A DNA stretch of 64,000 bases from Asterias rubens (taxonomy: Eukaryota > Echinodermata > Asteroidea > Forcipulatida > Asteriidae), in NCBI RefSeq assembly GCF_902459465.1, contig NC_047068.1, positions 18,065,195 through 18,129,194 on the forward strand, in the 5' to 3' direction. Positions 1 through 11,400 of the stretch are shown here, piece by piece. The translations under genes and the position numbers were made by a program. How positions within the stretch are numbered: position 1 is the stretch's first letter; each line of letters opens with the position of its first letter. The notes beneath the pieces are model-generated. The model had not been told where the DNA came from, did no database searches, and was given only the letters and a program-made list of their open reading frames with translations.

Positions 1-93
1 ATGATTTATAACAGCTCTCCATTGCTCGTTACCAAGTAAGCTTTTATGCTAACAATTATTTTGAGTAATTACCAATAGTGTCCAGTGCTTTTA
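1..93. repeat. End of a fold-back MITE (family A)
   Basis: This is the terminal part of a palindromic element whose ends read like GGACACTATTGGTAATT. The same sequence, including the phrase CGTTACCAAGTAAG, occurs near 22180-22245 and inverted at 62508-62600. The rest of this copy lies left of the window. Confidence 0.7.
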
Positions 94-636
94 ATAAGTC
101 AGTATGCCCCTATAGGCCTGCCATTCTGAAACAATACTCTGCATAGCAACGTTAGATGACCCATAAGTCCACATGCCGTTCCTATTGACTCGAATGCAGA
201 CACATAATATTGGATTGGTAAATATGGAATGAATCATGCATCACCGCACACAAAATAATATGAATTAAGTATATAATTTTCTCGGTGTTGGAAATAACAT
301 CTGTTTTAAATTAAACATCTGTTTTAAAATAAGATGGTCTTATGCATATTTCGAAATTGACAGTTTTCAATCTTTTAGGTGGGTCCATTATAATGTGTGA
401 TGCACATACTGTGTGTTGTATTTCGTTGAAGCTGGCTTGTTCGTATATTTATGGCTGGACAATTTAGTTTAAAAAAAATCACGACAGCCTGGTTACATTT
501 TCAATTAAAATATTGCCATGGCAATGGTTTTGTTCAATCTGGGAAAGTGTAGATTTGGTGTGCGATCCGTAATCTATAATCTGATATTCTTATCCACTTT
601 GATACTTATCTGCATGATATACGATCTATCTGATCT

Positions 637-813
637 GGGCCCAATTTCATAAAGCCTACAAGCACAAAAACCTGGTAAGCACGGGGAAATCTTGCTTAGC
701 AAGAACAGGTTAACAACCAACATTCAATGAAGTTTACATTGTTGCGACTGGTGCCCTGCTTAGCAAAGGCATTTTGTAACTAGTGTTTTCTGGAGCTTTA
801 TGAAATTTGCCCC
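637..813. repeat. MITE with GGGCCCAATTTCATAAAG ends (family B)
   Basis: The left end GGGCCCAATTTCATAAAGCC is matched by the inverted right end GGAGCTTTATGAAATTTGCCC-like sequence at 792-813. Related copies, often reading TTTCATRGCT or CTGCTTAAGCA, occur near 4788, 10080-10215, 27140-27300, 31169-31340, 35708-35820, 37005-37235, 37985-38370, 43190-43335, 54290-54690 and 59650-59840. It is the most abundant family in the window. No coding capacity is seen, so it is probably a non-autonomous DNA transposon. Confidence 0.75.
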
Positions 814-1732
814 GATTTAATATAATATTCTGATCTACTGATCCGCTCTGATTATTATTTGATCCATCTGATCTGGATCTATCCTTATATATAAACATGA
901 AGCGATCATAAATTAACCTAAAAAAATACATTTGGGCAGGTGCCGGGTTCCGAGCCTGTTTCTGCCTTACACTAAAACTCAGGAACTTCTATACAAAGGT
1001 CAAATTTATATGAAGTCAAATATTGCTTTCACTGAGGCCTATGCGTGTATAGTGGATATCGAGTTACTCTTAATGCAGAAGACCTAATGGCGTCGGGGAT
1101 CAATAGCTCATAACACAAAATGATGAGTTCTAGATGTGTAGTGTAGGGAAAACAGGCTTTTCTGTCATCACAAATTCATAGAGTCTTCTATAACGAAGAC
1201 ATCCCAAATGCAGATCGAAACGTCAACTTCTTAAAAATATTAAATTCTGCACACGCGCCCCTTATACCTACCATAGGTGCATCTTAGTTGCTTTTTAGTA
1301 AAAAGAATTTTGTTTAGTAATTTAAACAAATCATTTATTTGTTTCTTCATGCATTGAACCCACCCCTATAAACCTCTTCACCCGCGCACCCAAACTTGTG
1401 AATAATATATAGATTTCATTTTAAAAAGCAACTTAAAAATGCACTTGCCCGTTAGAAATACTTCCATGTCCCAGAAAAATATATTGTTCCCCAACTTCTG
1501 ACTTCTTATTTCGGTTTGCCTGTTCTCAACATGGGTAAACGGAGTTCTTCTTTTTCTTTTGGTGGGAAAGTGTATAGTTACAGCGTCTTTGTTGTTCACA
1601 TTTTTTGGATACAGACAACTTTAATAAATTCATGAATTCGCTTTAGAAAAAAACACCTGCTATACCTTTAAATATAGTTGACGTATTATTTCTATGTAAT
1701 TAAATCTAGTGTTCATGGCACAATACATAGCG

Positions 1733-2040
1733 TCAAAATTCACGCTCGGCTGCGATGTACTGCAGCGCTCTCATCAAAGCCCATTTCTTCATCTTCTTCG
1801 GTTGCCAAGAAAACAATATTAATTTCTGTAGCAATGTGTGCCCAGCTGCGTTGAAACACACCGTCCGGACTCCATGTAGGTTTCTAGTCCTCGGAACATA
1901 TTCTCCGTATTTTATCATCTTTCACGATTAACGGGATGTATGTGCCGTGTCGCCACCCATCACTCCACGGGTAAGAACAGTCTTCATCCTCGGTGAATTT
2001 CTGTTTCTGGCTGTACACGCTCTCAATCCATGGAGATCTA
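1733..2040 (-). pseudogene. Possible decayed coding fragment, family unknown
   Basis: Reading leftward from 2040, one frame encodes about 50 residues containing WIESVYSQKQKF and YPWSDGWRHGTYIPL, then stops at 1884-1886. A second frame starting in the overlap stays open to 1733 and includes NAAGHTLLQKLILFSW. A third frame gives VFLATEEDEEMGFDESA near its end. The peptides look protein-like in composition but switch frame, which would fit a frameshifted relic or a last exon. I cannot assign a family. It may be chance. Confidence 0.25.
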
Positions 2041-3830
2041 AGAAGGCAGACTCTCTCACTAAAAATATATAATTTTAAGGTTCTTCTTACCTTTTAATTA
2101 ATGGGGTTGCTGCTTGACTTCGGCTGCATTATCCGTCATTATCCAACACAGATGTTATGTCCAAAGGCTGTGGAGTTGATTTGTGTATTATTAAGTCATT
2201 GACTGAACAACAAGTAGGCCGCAATATCAAGGTCTATGGTACACTTGTCAATGCACTGGCGTGAGAGAGCATTATGAGAAGAAGTAAACTTGTACTAGTC
2301 GGTTGTAAAGCCTGGTCCGTGGAATTGGTTCATCGTGTATCTTGAGCTGTAGTTATGCTCTAATAAAAATTTGAAGGTATCATTCACATTAGAAAAATAA
2401 GTCCTTGACATTGGTAGGAAATATTATGCCGAATTAACAGTGTGGACATTAATCCAGAATGTGAGAGATGCTCAAGGTACAGAGCCGACTTTTTTTACCT
2501 CTCTATAAAGTTAAAGAAGAGGCGTCTGCCCAATATTGACGCAAAAAGGACAGCGGCAGAACATAATCAGGTGTCAAGAAAAATGTTGATTTGTTCTACT
2601 TGTGTTAGTCGCCATGGTTATACTGTCTGGGTGATTAGATCCTCACAGTGCTCTAGATTTACGCATCTACACTAGAAGAAACATGTATAACCGGTTGAGG
2701 AGCCAGGTTGCTTATTGCTTTTGCTCAAACCCTCTCTATCATGTTTTGTTTTGTTTTGCAAAAGCAGTTGAGCGGCTCAAACCTAATAGTTTCCAACATT
2801 TTTTTGAATGCAACACAATTAATTAAAAATTATTATTGTATCGTTACTTCCGTATATTATGCAAATAAACTATGACGTCATTAAAAACCACCTTAATTTC
2901 AAACGAGAGAATAAGCCCATCTTTTTATTCAAAATCAATTATACTTTCATTTCGTAGAGTATAACTGTAGGGCCTAGTTACTTTTCTAGTTACTTTTTTA
3001 CTTTGCTACTTTTAAAGTATTATTGGTCACCTTTTTAAGAGTAACCTCATCTTTAGTAGAGTATAAACCTAGTCACTTTTCTGAGTGATCTAGCCATTTT
3101 TACCGAGAGTAACCTACAGTTACTTTTATGGAGCAAACACAAAAATAAAGAAGTTTAAAGCCATCTGCCTAAACAACGAAACAAAAAACAACACACATCC
3201 TATCTCTCTGTTGCTTACACTGTGGACATCCTGTAAAAAAAAGAGAGCTCAGTTTGAGAATGGTCTCCCTCCCCTAGCCCCGCCCACCCCCATAAATAAA
3301 AAACCTGTCCACATGGTATAGCGCCCTCAATTGATACCTTTGTGTTGATGTCATAATGTAGTGCAATATTTTGCACAACGTTTTGTACGAATAGGATCTT
3401 CAATGGTGAAGGTTTGTGTGGTACAAGTTCCCGATTATTTTCTGTTTTTGTGGCATTGAAAGAAGGGATCAGTTCGAGTTAAAAGAGGTGAGATTAAGGT
3501 TTGGTTATATAACGTCATTTCTGAACCGTAATCCTTGCCCTTTTCATGAGATTATTGTAAGAAAACTCCGAAAATTATACTGATGATCTGAACATTTTTA
3601 ATATTTATTGTTGTGAATGTGATCATTCAATTCAATACAGAATTCATTGACAATGGGCAATGAGTAAATGACATTCCAGTTGACAAATGTAATCATTATA
3701 TTTATAACTTAGTGTAAACAGTAAACCTACCATGCTCTACGTTTAACCATTACACTTTCTAATTAAGTCAATGAGATTATTAATTTGGTTGGATAGCCCT
3801 GCGTGGTAGGACAAGTTCTGGGAAAAGTTT

Positions 3831-3951
3831 CCGTATGGCGCCACCACTTTTTCATTCGAAATAAAATAATATAGTATCTAATTTACCTGATTGATATATC
3901 CCTTTTTGTAAAAATGAGTGAAAAAGTGGTGGCGCCATACGGAAAGTTATC
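3831..3951. repeat. Hairpin MITE (family F) with 9-bp target duplication
   Basis: Arms starting GGAAAAGTTTCCGTATGGCG are inverted at the right end (GGCGCCATACGGAAAGTTATC). The element is flanked on both sides by CAAGTTCTG (3822-3830 and 3952-3960). A 9-bp target duplication is typical of Mutator-like elements. Related copies lie at 4038-4162, about 24500-24625, 24755-24890 and 29728-29862. Confidence 0.8.
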
Positions 3952-4002
3952 CAAGTTCTGTATCACTAAATCACTACATCATATCATAGAGTAAGGACTC
4001 CA

Positions 4003-4405
4003 TCAACAGCAGAGCACTGGACTCGAGCTCTAATGCCGGAAAAGTTTCCGTATGGCGCCACCACTTTTTCATTCGAAATAAAAAATATCTAATTTACCTG
4101 ATTGATATATCCCTTTTTGTAAAAATGAGTGAAAAAGTGGTGGCGCCATACGGAAAGTTATCCCTGCTGCCTCTGCCTGGTGTTTCTGATCAGCAGAGTG
4201 TGGTTTTGAGTCCTGGTCATGACACTGTGTCCTTAAGCAAGACACTTACATCTATTGCTTCATCCTTCGGATGGGACGTAAAGCTAAAGCTGTATATCTC
4301 ATGTGTTGTAAATAAAATCCATAGAGTAAGGAACAATCATCGCACGTAAGAATACTCCAGCAGTAGGGAAGGGGTTCGCCCCGGTGTGTCTGGCAGCGCG
4401 TTTAT
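4003..4405 (+). repeat. tRNA-Leu-like SINE split by a hairpin MITE
   Basis: The SINE head (GAGCACTGGACTCGAGCTCT) is interrupted at about 4031 by a family F hairpin (4038-4162). It resumes with TGGTGTTTCTGATCAGCAGAG, then the body with CTTAAGCAAGACACTT and GGGGTTCGCCCCGGTG. The nesting shows the MITE is younger than this SINE copy. Confidence 0.7.
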
Positions 4406-4581
4406 CTTCAATTATGAAGGCTGCTCTAAAAAGGAAAAAGAAAGAAATTTTAAATTTCCTCATAGTCATAGAAGCGCCCTTTACGAGAGGAAAAATTGCT
4501 ACATGCCCCTTTAGGACCTGGAGATGTGTATGTATACAATCGCGTTTTCTTTCTTACTTCTTCACTATTTTATTACATCAG

Positions 4582-4654
4582 GTGTGACTGATGGCTGATA
4601 TTCAACGTCGAGCTGTAGCAGGTGTTTGACACACCTTCAACACCAACCCTTAGA
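4582..4654 (+). promoter_or_regulatory. ERCC6: ERCC6 5' UTR piece after a probable 3' splice site
   Basis: A pyrimidine-rich run with TTTCTTTCTTACTTCTTCAC ends in TTACATCAG at 4581, a good acceptor. An in-frame TAG at 4616-4618 precedes the ATG at 4655, so translation cannot start further upstream in this frame. The matching upstream untranslated exon was not identified. Confidence 0.5.
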
Positions 4655-7600
4655 ATGGCTACTCCGATGTCAGCAGCCAAGAATGAGAATGGAGATCAGA
4701 CACAGAGTACAGCTGCTGCTCCTGGACTTGCCCTCCCAGAAAATGGACAAGGTATGTTACTGTTTAACAAAATCTCAGAGCAGAACTGGGCCCGATTTCA
4801 TAAAGCCTGTAAGCACAGAAACTTCTAAGCAGAGAAAAGTATTGCTTAGAAGCACGATATTCACCTCAACCCTTGCAGCCAAAAGATGTCAGAAAAGTAA
4901 AGTAAACTTTGTTCAGAGTTGTAACTGGAACAATAAAAAAGGGTGTAGTAATTTACATGTGTGAATTTTTGTTCATGCTTTCTTTGTTAACTGTTTAATT
5001 CCACAGCCTTCAAAGTTAGATCTCAGATAAATTACTGTTTCAAATATAAATGTGTTTTTTTTTCTTTTCCAGAAACTACAGATGTGCTACCACCAACTAC
5101 AACCTCAGATATTCCACAAACTGACACCCAATCATCAGGCGTAGATCCATCAACGCCGTCTGCAAGCGCCTGTCTGAAAAACCTAGCAGGTAACATCGAT
5201 CAAAATGGGGCCTCGACCAGCAGCAAAGACGAGGCGTCGACCAGTACAGGGGGCGTGTTCTCAATCAACAGGGACCTCATCCCGTCAGTGCCGAACCAGA
5301 TGCAGGCCACTGAGCTCCAGGGTCTTGAAGGAGTCAGTGTCTTCGATCAGGAGGAGTTTGAGAAGGGGGTCTTAGAGCAGGTTGATCAGGCCATCTCGGC
5401 CAGGCAGCAAGTTGTGGACCGTGAGAGGGCTGAGAAGGACCTGAATGCTGTCCTGGTTGACATAAGGTAAGATCATAACAGATTGCTTAAACATTTTTTG
5501 CTCAGCAAAAAGAAGCAGAGTCAATGTCACGCTGATTTATCAGCTAAAGTATCGAGAAAGACACAATAAAGGTGTCCTCTTGTTGAGAAAACAGCAAAAA
5601 ACTGCAACTGGATTTTTACTAGAACATCAAATCAATCCACATTTAGTGAAGTGATAGTAGGTACCAACCACATCTCTATGTATGCAGCATTTGCTAATCC
5701 TCAGATATCTGGGAAATGATTATGCATGAATCAAAATTAGTTGGGCAAAAGTTTATCCAAACCATTTTTACTAAGAATATTTCTCAAAAAAGTAAATACT
5801 ATCAACGGCTCCAGTGCGTCTCACCTAGTAAGTTTGTATGGTCAATAACTTTTTGAGTATTGACCCCACCTTTAAGTGAGGTTAATAGTTTGGTAATGTT
5901 TACTGTTTTCATTTGTCTTTCTGGTTATTTTCTTTGTGTCACAGGTCATGCAAGAAGGATCTAGGACATATTACTAAAGTGATGTCCAACATGAACAGTA
6001 AGACGATTCCATTAACATTTGCTCAGAAGGAAGTTCAGAGGAATCTCATCTCCATGCGCACAAAGAGAGACAACAAGGTAATTTCCTTTAACTACTTTGA
6101 TTAGGTAATACAAAAGCGTTGAATGACATCGCATCACATTTCAAATAAATTTTACGTTCTTGTAGCACAATATTTTTGTTACTTTCCTGAATTTTGAAAA
6201 TATTCAATCAACACGACATTGAATTTGACCTTTAGACTGTCTGAAACATTTCTTTTTTGGAATGTACTAAGTTCAAGTTAGATACATTGTTAAATTTTTG
6301 AGAAAACAGCAACAAAACTGTCATGGTATTTCCACAAGAATGTCAAATCCGTCCACGTTTAAGTGAGGTGACAGCCGGTGAACAGACACCAATTCTGAAT
6401 CTTAGAACTGATTCATGCATTTGTGTTCGACGCTCGATGAAGTCAGGCTTCAAATTTTGCAATGAAGGAGTATCAACTAATATGGCATTTTACACCATTT
6501 TAACGTGAGGTTAGAGACTTTCATGAGGACTCTACTAAGAGGATCTGTTAGAAAATGAGTCCATCACAAAACTGAATTAAATGTTGGAGCCCCTCTTTAA
6601 CTAGACAGACATATTTATGCTACTTCAATGCTTACCTTGTTTTAGGCCAAACAACTCAAGACTCTCCGTGCTCGACAGCGATCTCTACTTACCAAGTTGA
6701 GCGGATCTGATGTCAATCTACAGGTTTCAGATGATGAGGAAGGTAAGCAAAGCAAAAACAAAATCTTACGTGATGAAAAGTCTTGAAGAACCGGAATTCA
6801 ATGCTCAGCCATGACACCCATGTGGATGATATTGAAGGGTCAGACAGTAGGAGGGTTAACTATGTACTGTGTAGATGCACTCACCACATGATACCATATT
6901 GCAAGCTGGAGTTCATGTGTCATTTAAAACCATTTGGATGATTGAAGAGTCAGACAGTAGGAGCGTTGACTTTGTGCTGTGCCTGCAGTGCCTTGGAAGT
7001 GGCTTAGGCTTCACTTTCCAGAAGCCACGTTTTCAAAAAGAACTGATTTCAAACCCACCAACCAAGCCTGAACCCGGCGGAAGTGGAAGCTTTGGTTAAA
7101 AAAAACTAATTTGTCTTTGTTTATGTTTACAGAAGGTCAAGATCAAAACGTTCAGACGTACCAACAGCTTTTATGTCGCAGCCCAACCTCAGAGGGAATC
7201 CCAACACAACCTGCAAAAGAGACAGAACAAGAACGTCTTATACGCCTCGGAGAAATGACACCCTTTGGCTCAATGGTACAGTCCAAAGCATCAACGAGTA
7301 AAAAAAACCTCCACCCACAACCCATGACAGACTTTGAGAAGTACATGACACAAAAAACACAAGATGACATGACACGTCGAAAGAAAGTCACCCCTCGTAA
7401 ACCGACTCCCATGAAATCAAAATCCGAACCCATCAAAACCCAAAGTTCACAACCTACTCATAAAATAGCACCAGTCCAACAGGACGTCAAACAGAAGCAA
7501 AAAGAACTCTCGAAAAAACTGAAGCAGAAATCGACGAAAAAGCCTACCAAGGAAACCAAAAAGAAAACAACTGACTCATCGGATGATGAGACATACTTTG

Positions 7601-8423
7601 TTTACAAACCAGTGAGGAGTGAGACTTCAGCGAGTTTTCCAAAGTCTCGCAAGAGGACGAAGAAGACACAAGATCTGAAACCCCATTGGGGGAGTGATGC
7701 TGAGTTGAGTGACTGGGACAACGATGGGAATAACAGTGAGCAGAGTGATGAGGATTATACACCGGGGTTCAACGACCTATCAGATGAAGGTGAGATTCAT
7801 TTTCTCTTTTTCGTTGATCAATACAACAAAGTTGGATTTAGATTAATCTCAGCGGGGCATTGGTGTGTTTGTCAGTACACCATTGTAGTCTGTCATATTT
7901 TTAATCAGCAGAGTGTGGGTTTGAGTCCCATTTGTGAGTCCCTGCAAGACACTTTACCATTATTGCTCAGCCCTATGGGTCATAAAGCTGCTGGTCCTGT
8001 GTGTTGCACGTAAAAGAGAAGGGTTTTGCCCCCGTGTGTCTGGCAATGGCTGTTGAATGCGTCGCAGCACCTTGTAAAATAAGGTGGTACATAAATGGAT
8101 CTCATAATAAACAAAATTTAAAAACCTGTCTTAGAATATTCCTGTCTGTTCAAGTGCCTTGAGTACCTAATCCGTAGATACACGTGCTATTAAAATATTA
8201 CTATTATACCTTTAGATGAGGAGCGTTTCACACCAAAGAAAAAATCCAAGAAGAGAGGTCGCAAGGAAAGCATCTCAACCGAAGACTTTGAAGATGGTAC
8301 CATAGCATGTCTGGATGACCTTAAGAAGTCATATGGGGTCAAAGTTCAACGTTCAAAAAGCGGTCACAGGAAGTTCAAATGCAAGGATGATGCTACACAG
8401 GATCTGTATTTTCGTAGATTGAA
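4655..8423 (+). other. ERCC6: ERCC6 N-terminal regulatory part (exons 1-6)
   Basis: Residues 1 to about 528. Exons 2-4 carry the conserved block [20 protein letters not shown] and a predicted coiled coil rich in K, E, R and L. This corresponds to the N-terminal region of vertebrate CSB that restrains the ATPase. Exon 5 (7133-7789) holds the conserved [12 protein letters not shown] segment, then a lysine-rich stretch and an acidic stretch ([16 protein letters not shown]). The region is low in complexity and diverges more than the ATPase core, as is usual for this family. Confidence 0.9.
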
Positions 8424-11400
8424 GTAAGTCTTAGAAAAGGAGCGGGACCCCAGTCTCTACTTTATTGACCGATAAGCATGTCTTTAGATGAGCGATCATG
8501 TGAACTGGTACAGTTAACCGGATAACTGTTTAACTGGTTTACTGTTTAACCAGTAAACGGTTTAACCAGTGTTAGCAATTTAAACTGCTTAACTGGTTAA
8601 CTGGTTAACTGTTAAACTGTTTAACCGTAAAAAGGCCTGAAATTAAATGGCGGCCACGGATGTCAATGTCCTCCATTGGGGGGTTATTATATCCATTTCC
8701 TTGGCAATAAACGACTGAGAATAATTCTGTTCCCCCTGGACACGATGCCAGTCCATCGCAGGAAACTCTCCTGCTCTTGCAGGGGTCACCATTTTAAGTA
8801 AAGAGAAGCAATTATGATACAGTTCAAGGACACAAGTGTCTCGGCTAACCAGGCCAGGATTCGACCCACATTCTGTTAAGTACAGAACTTGAGTCCATCG
8901 CCCTAGACCGCTCGGACACAACACTCTGATATATAAATCTCACGATTTCAACATTCTCTCAAACCCATCTCTTCAGATTAGCCTATAAAAAAATCGGATG
9001 AAGTTTTCTTCTTGCTCTTGACCAGCGCCTTTGAATGTTTTACCGAAAAAAGTGCGCTTTAAAAATGCTGTGTTATTACTATTATAATTACAAATGTCCA
9101 ATCATTTTTAATTTACTTTGGTGGTACTTTGTGTCTTTGCAGAGAGAACCGTAGGTCCGAGTTGGTGAAGAAGCAGCGGATGATTGAGAGAGGGGAGGTG
9201 GATAGTGACTCAGAGCCTGAGGAAATGCAGTTTGAGGGTGGGCTCATCATACCAGGCAAAATATGGTGCAATCTTTACAAGTAAGCAGATGCTTTAAATG
9301 TACGGGATCGATTTCACAAAGACTCTTCTTATCTCGAGTGAGGACAAGTAACTCTTCCTAACTTAGGATTAATCTTAAGGTCTGCATACTACAGTGCAGG
9401 GTTGGGACTCGTCCTAAGTCCTAAGATTAGTCTTAAGTTAGGAAGAGATCAACGGCAGATCGTTCAACAAAATCTTTCTCCTGAAGATATTCAGAGCATA
9501 CTAATCGAAAGGTTGACTCATCAACCACTGGCAGCTGACTCAAGCTCTGGTGTCTCTGATCAGCAGAGTGCTGTGTCCCTGAGCAAGATCACCTACCATA
9601 ACTGCTTTGTCCTTCCGATGGGTCATAAAGCCATAGGTCCCATAGGATTGTTAGTGCACATAAAAGAACCCAGAACACGTAACAAGGAAGAGTATGGGTG
9701 AAGAGAAACAATTATAGTAAAGCATCTTGCTCAAGGATACAAGTATAATGGCCAGGTTTCTAACCCACACCTTGATGACTTAACCACCACAACTTGAATT
9801 CAATGCTCTAAACCGCTTGGCCGTGACACCCTATATCTTCAAGATTTATTTAGAAAGCTTGAAATTTTGTAAATAAAACCGTTATTGTTTTTTTCCTTGG
9901 GTTGCAGGTATCAGAAGGTTGGAGTGAAGTGGTTGTGGGAGCTCCATCAGCAGCAGGCTGGGGGCATCATTGGAGATGAGATGGGTCTTGGGAAGACCAT
10001 TCAGATGATTGCATTCTTAGCTGGACTCAGAGGGAGCAAGCTACGCAATCCTGGTTCCAGGTAAGCTAGAAATCTAGCCCGCAAGTATGCTTACCAGAAT
10101 ACGATTGCCAGCTAAAATACCGTTGACATGTTCAAAATTTAATTGATATCCTGCTTAGTTTTGCTTATCAGAATTAAGCAACATTTTCTGCTTAAGCAGC
10201 TCTATGAAATCAACCCCTGGCCAGGGAACTTGGTAAGATTTGGTGAGTGAAAGTGAAAGTAGTCCCTGTGATGGTTGGAGCACTTGGCACCATTCATAAA
10301 GCACTAGGGAACCATTTAGATGAAGTAGTACAACTTTTGTTGTAGATCTGTTACATAAGGCGGTGCTTCTGGAAACAGCGGGAACCCTGAGAAAGACCCT
10401 TGAGATCGACTGGACCGACTCCAGGAGTTACCAGCACAAAGGATTAGTTTTAGATGTGGGGTAAAACCAACCCAGAGAATGATTCCATGGAAAACCAACA
10501 CAGTCAGGTAGGGACTAAAAACCCAATCTACATAGTGTCCCTGGTGGGATTCGAACCAGGGTCCTAGAAATGGAAGGCGAGGAAAGAAACCACTACACCA
10601 ACCCAACCAACCTAAACATACCACTTATACTTGTCTTGTTTGTAGATACATTGGTCTTGGCCCGGTGCTCATTGTATGTCCAGCTACAGTCATGCATCAA
10701 TGGGTCAAGGAGTTCCATAAGTGGTACCCAGAGATGAGGGTAGCCATCTTACATGACTCCGGATCACACACTGGATCAAAGGTAAGATATATGTTCTTTT
10801 TTCTATATGCATTACACAACAGCCTTATTCCACATACTGCATCTGTTTGGAACTCCTTGTCTGGTGCATGTTGCCTCCATTTCACAATCTAGACTGTTTT
10901 AAGAGGATTATCTACCTTTAGCTCATTCTCATTTTAATATTTTATTCTTGCAGCCCCTTTACAAAGAGAAGCCTTTTTTAGCCTTTAGGGAACTTGCATT
11001 AAAAAATTTAATCACTTACTTTTTGGGCTAGACAAAATGTCAAACTCAATGCCTTTTTGATTAAATATCATCAAAATTCAGGATTGAAAAATGATCCTCT
11101 GTGCAAAAATGTATAGACAATATATTTAAAAGATGACGTCATGAAACAATTTTGGGGTTAAAAAAAAAATGTACTTGAAGGGTATCAAACATAATGACAT
11201 TTAAACGTGAGGTTTAAAGTGGACTTTTACAGTGGTTTTCTCACTTTGATAAGGACTCTATTTGAAAATGAGTGCATCACAAAACTGAATTTGAGCCCTT
11301 CTTTAATTTGATCGATTACTTTCTGTTGTTTGTCTGCAGAGGGCGCTAATCCATGACATAGCACTCTGCCATGGAACTCTAGTTACGTCTTATTCAGCTG

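Larger units (their letters stand above)
94..4580. other. Flanking region upstream of ERCC6, mostly repeats
   Basis: No intact gene is recognisable. The region holds a GGGCCCAATTTCATAAAG-type MITE (637-813), a possible decayed coding fragment on the minus strand (1733-2040), a stretch with reiterated TTACTTTT motifs (2960-3130), two hairpin MITEs (3831-3951 and 4038-4162) and a SINE interrupted by the second hairpin. ORFs of 60-77 codons here have no recognisable domains. An untranslated first exon of ERCC6 may lie here, because the sequence before 4582 looks like a 3' splice site. Confidence 0.6.

Noticed and set aside
7152..7436. 94-codon minus-strand ORF
   Set aside because: It is the shadow of ERCC6 exon 5, which is supported by splice phase and family similarity.
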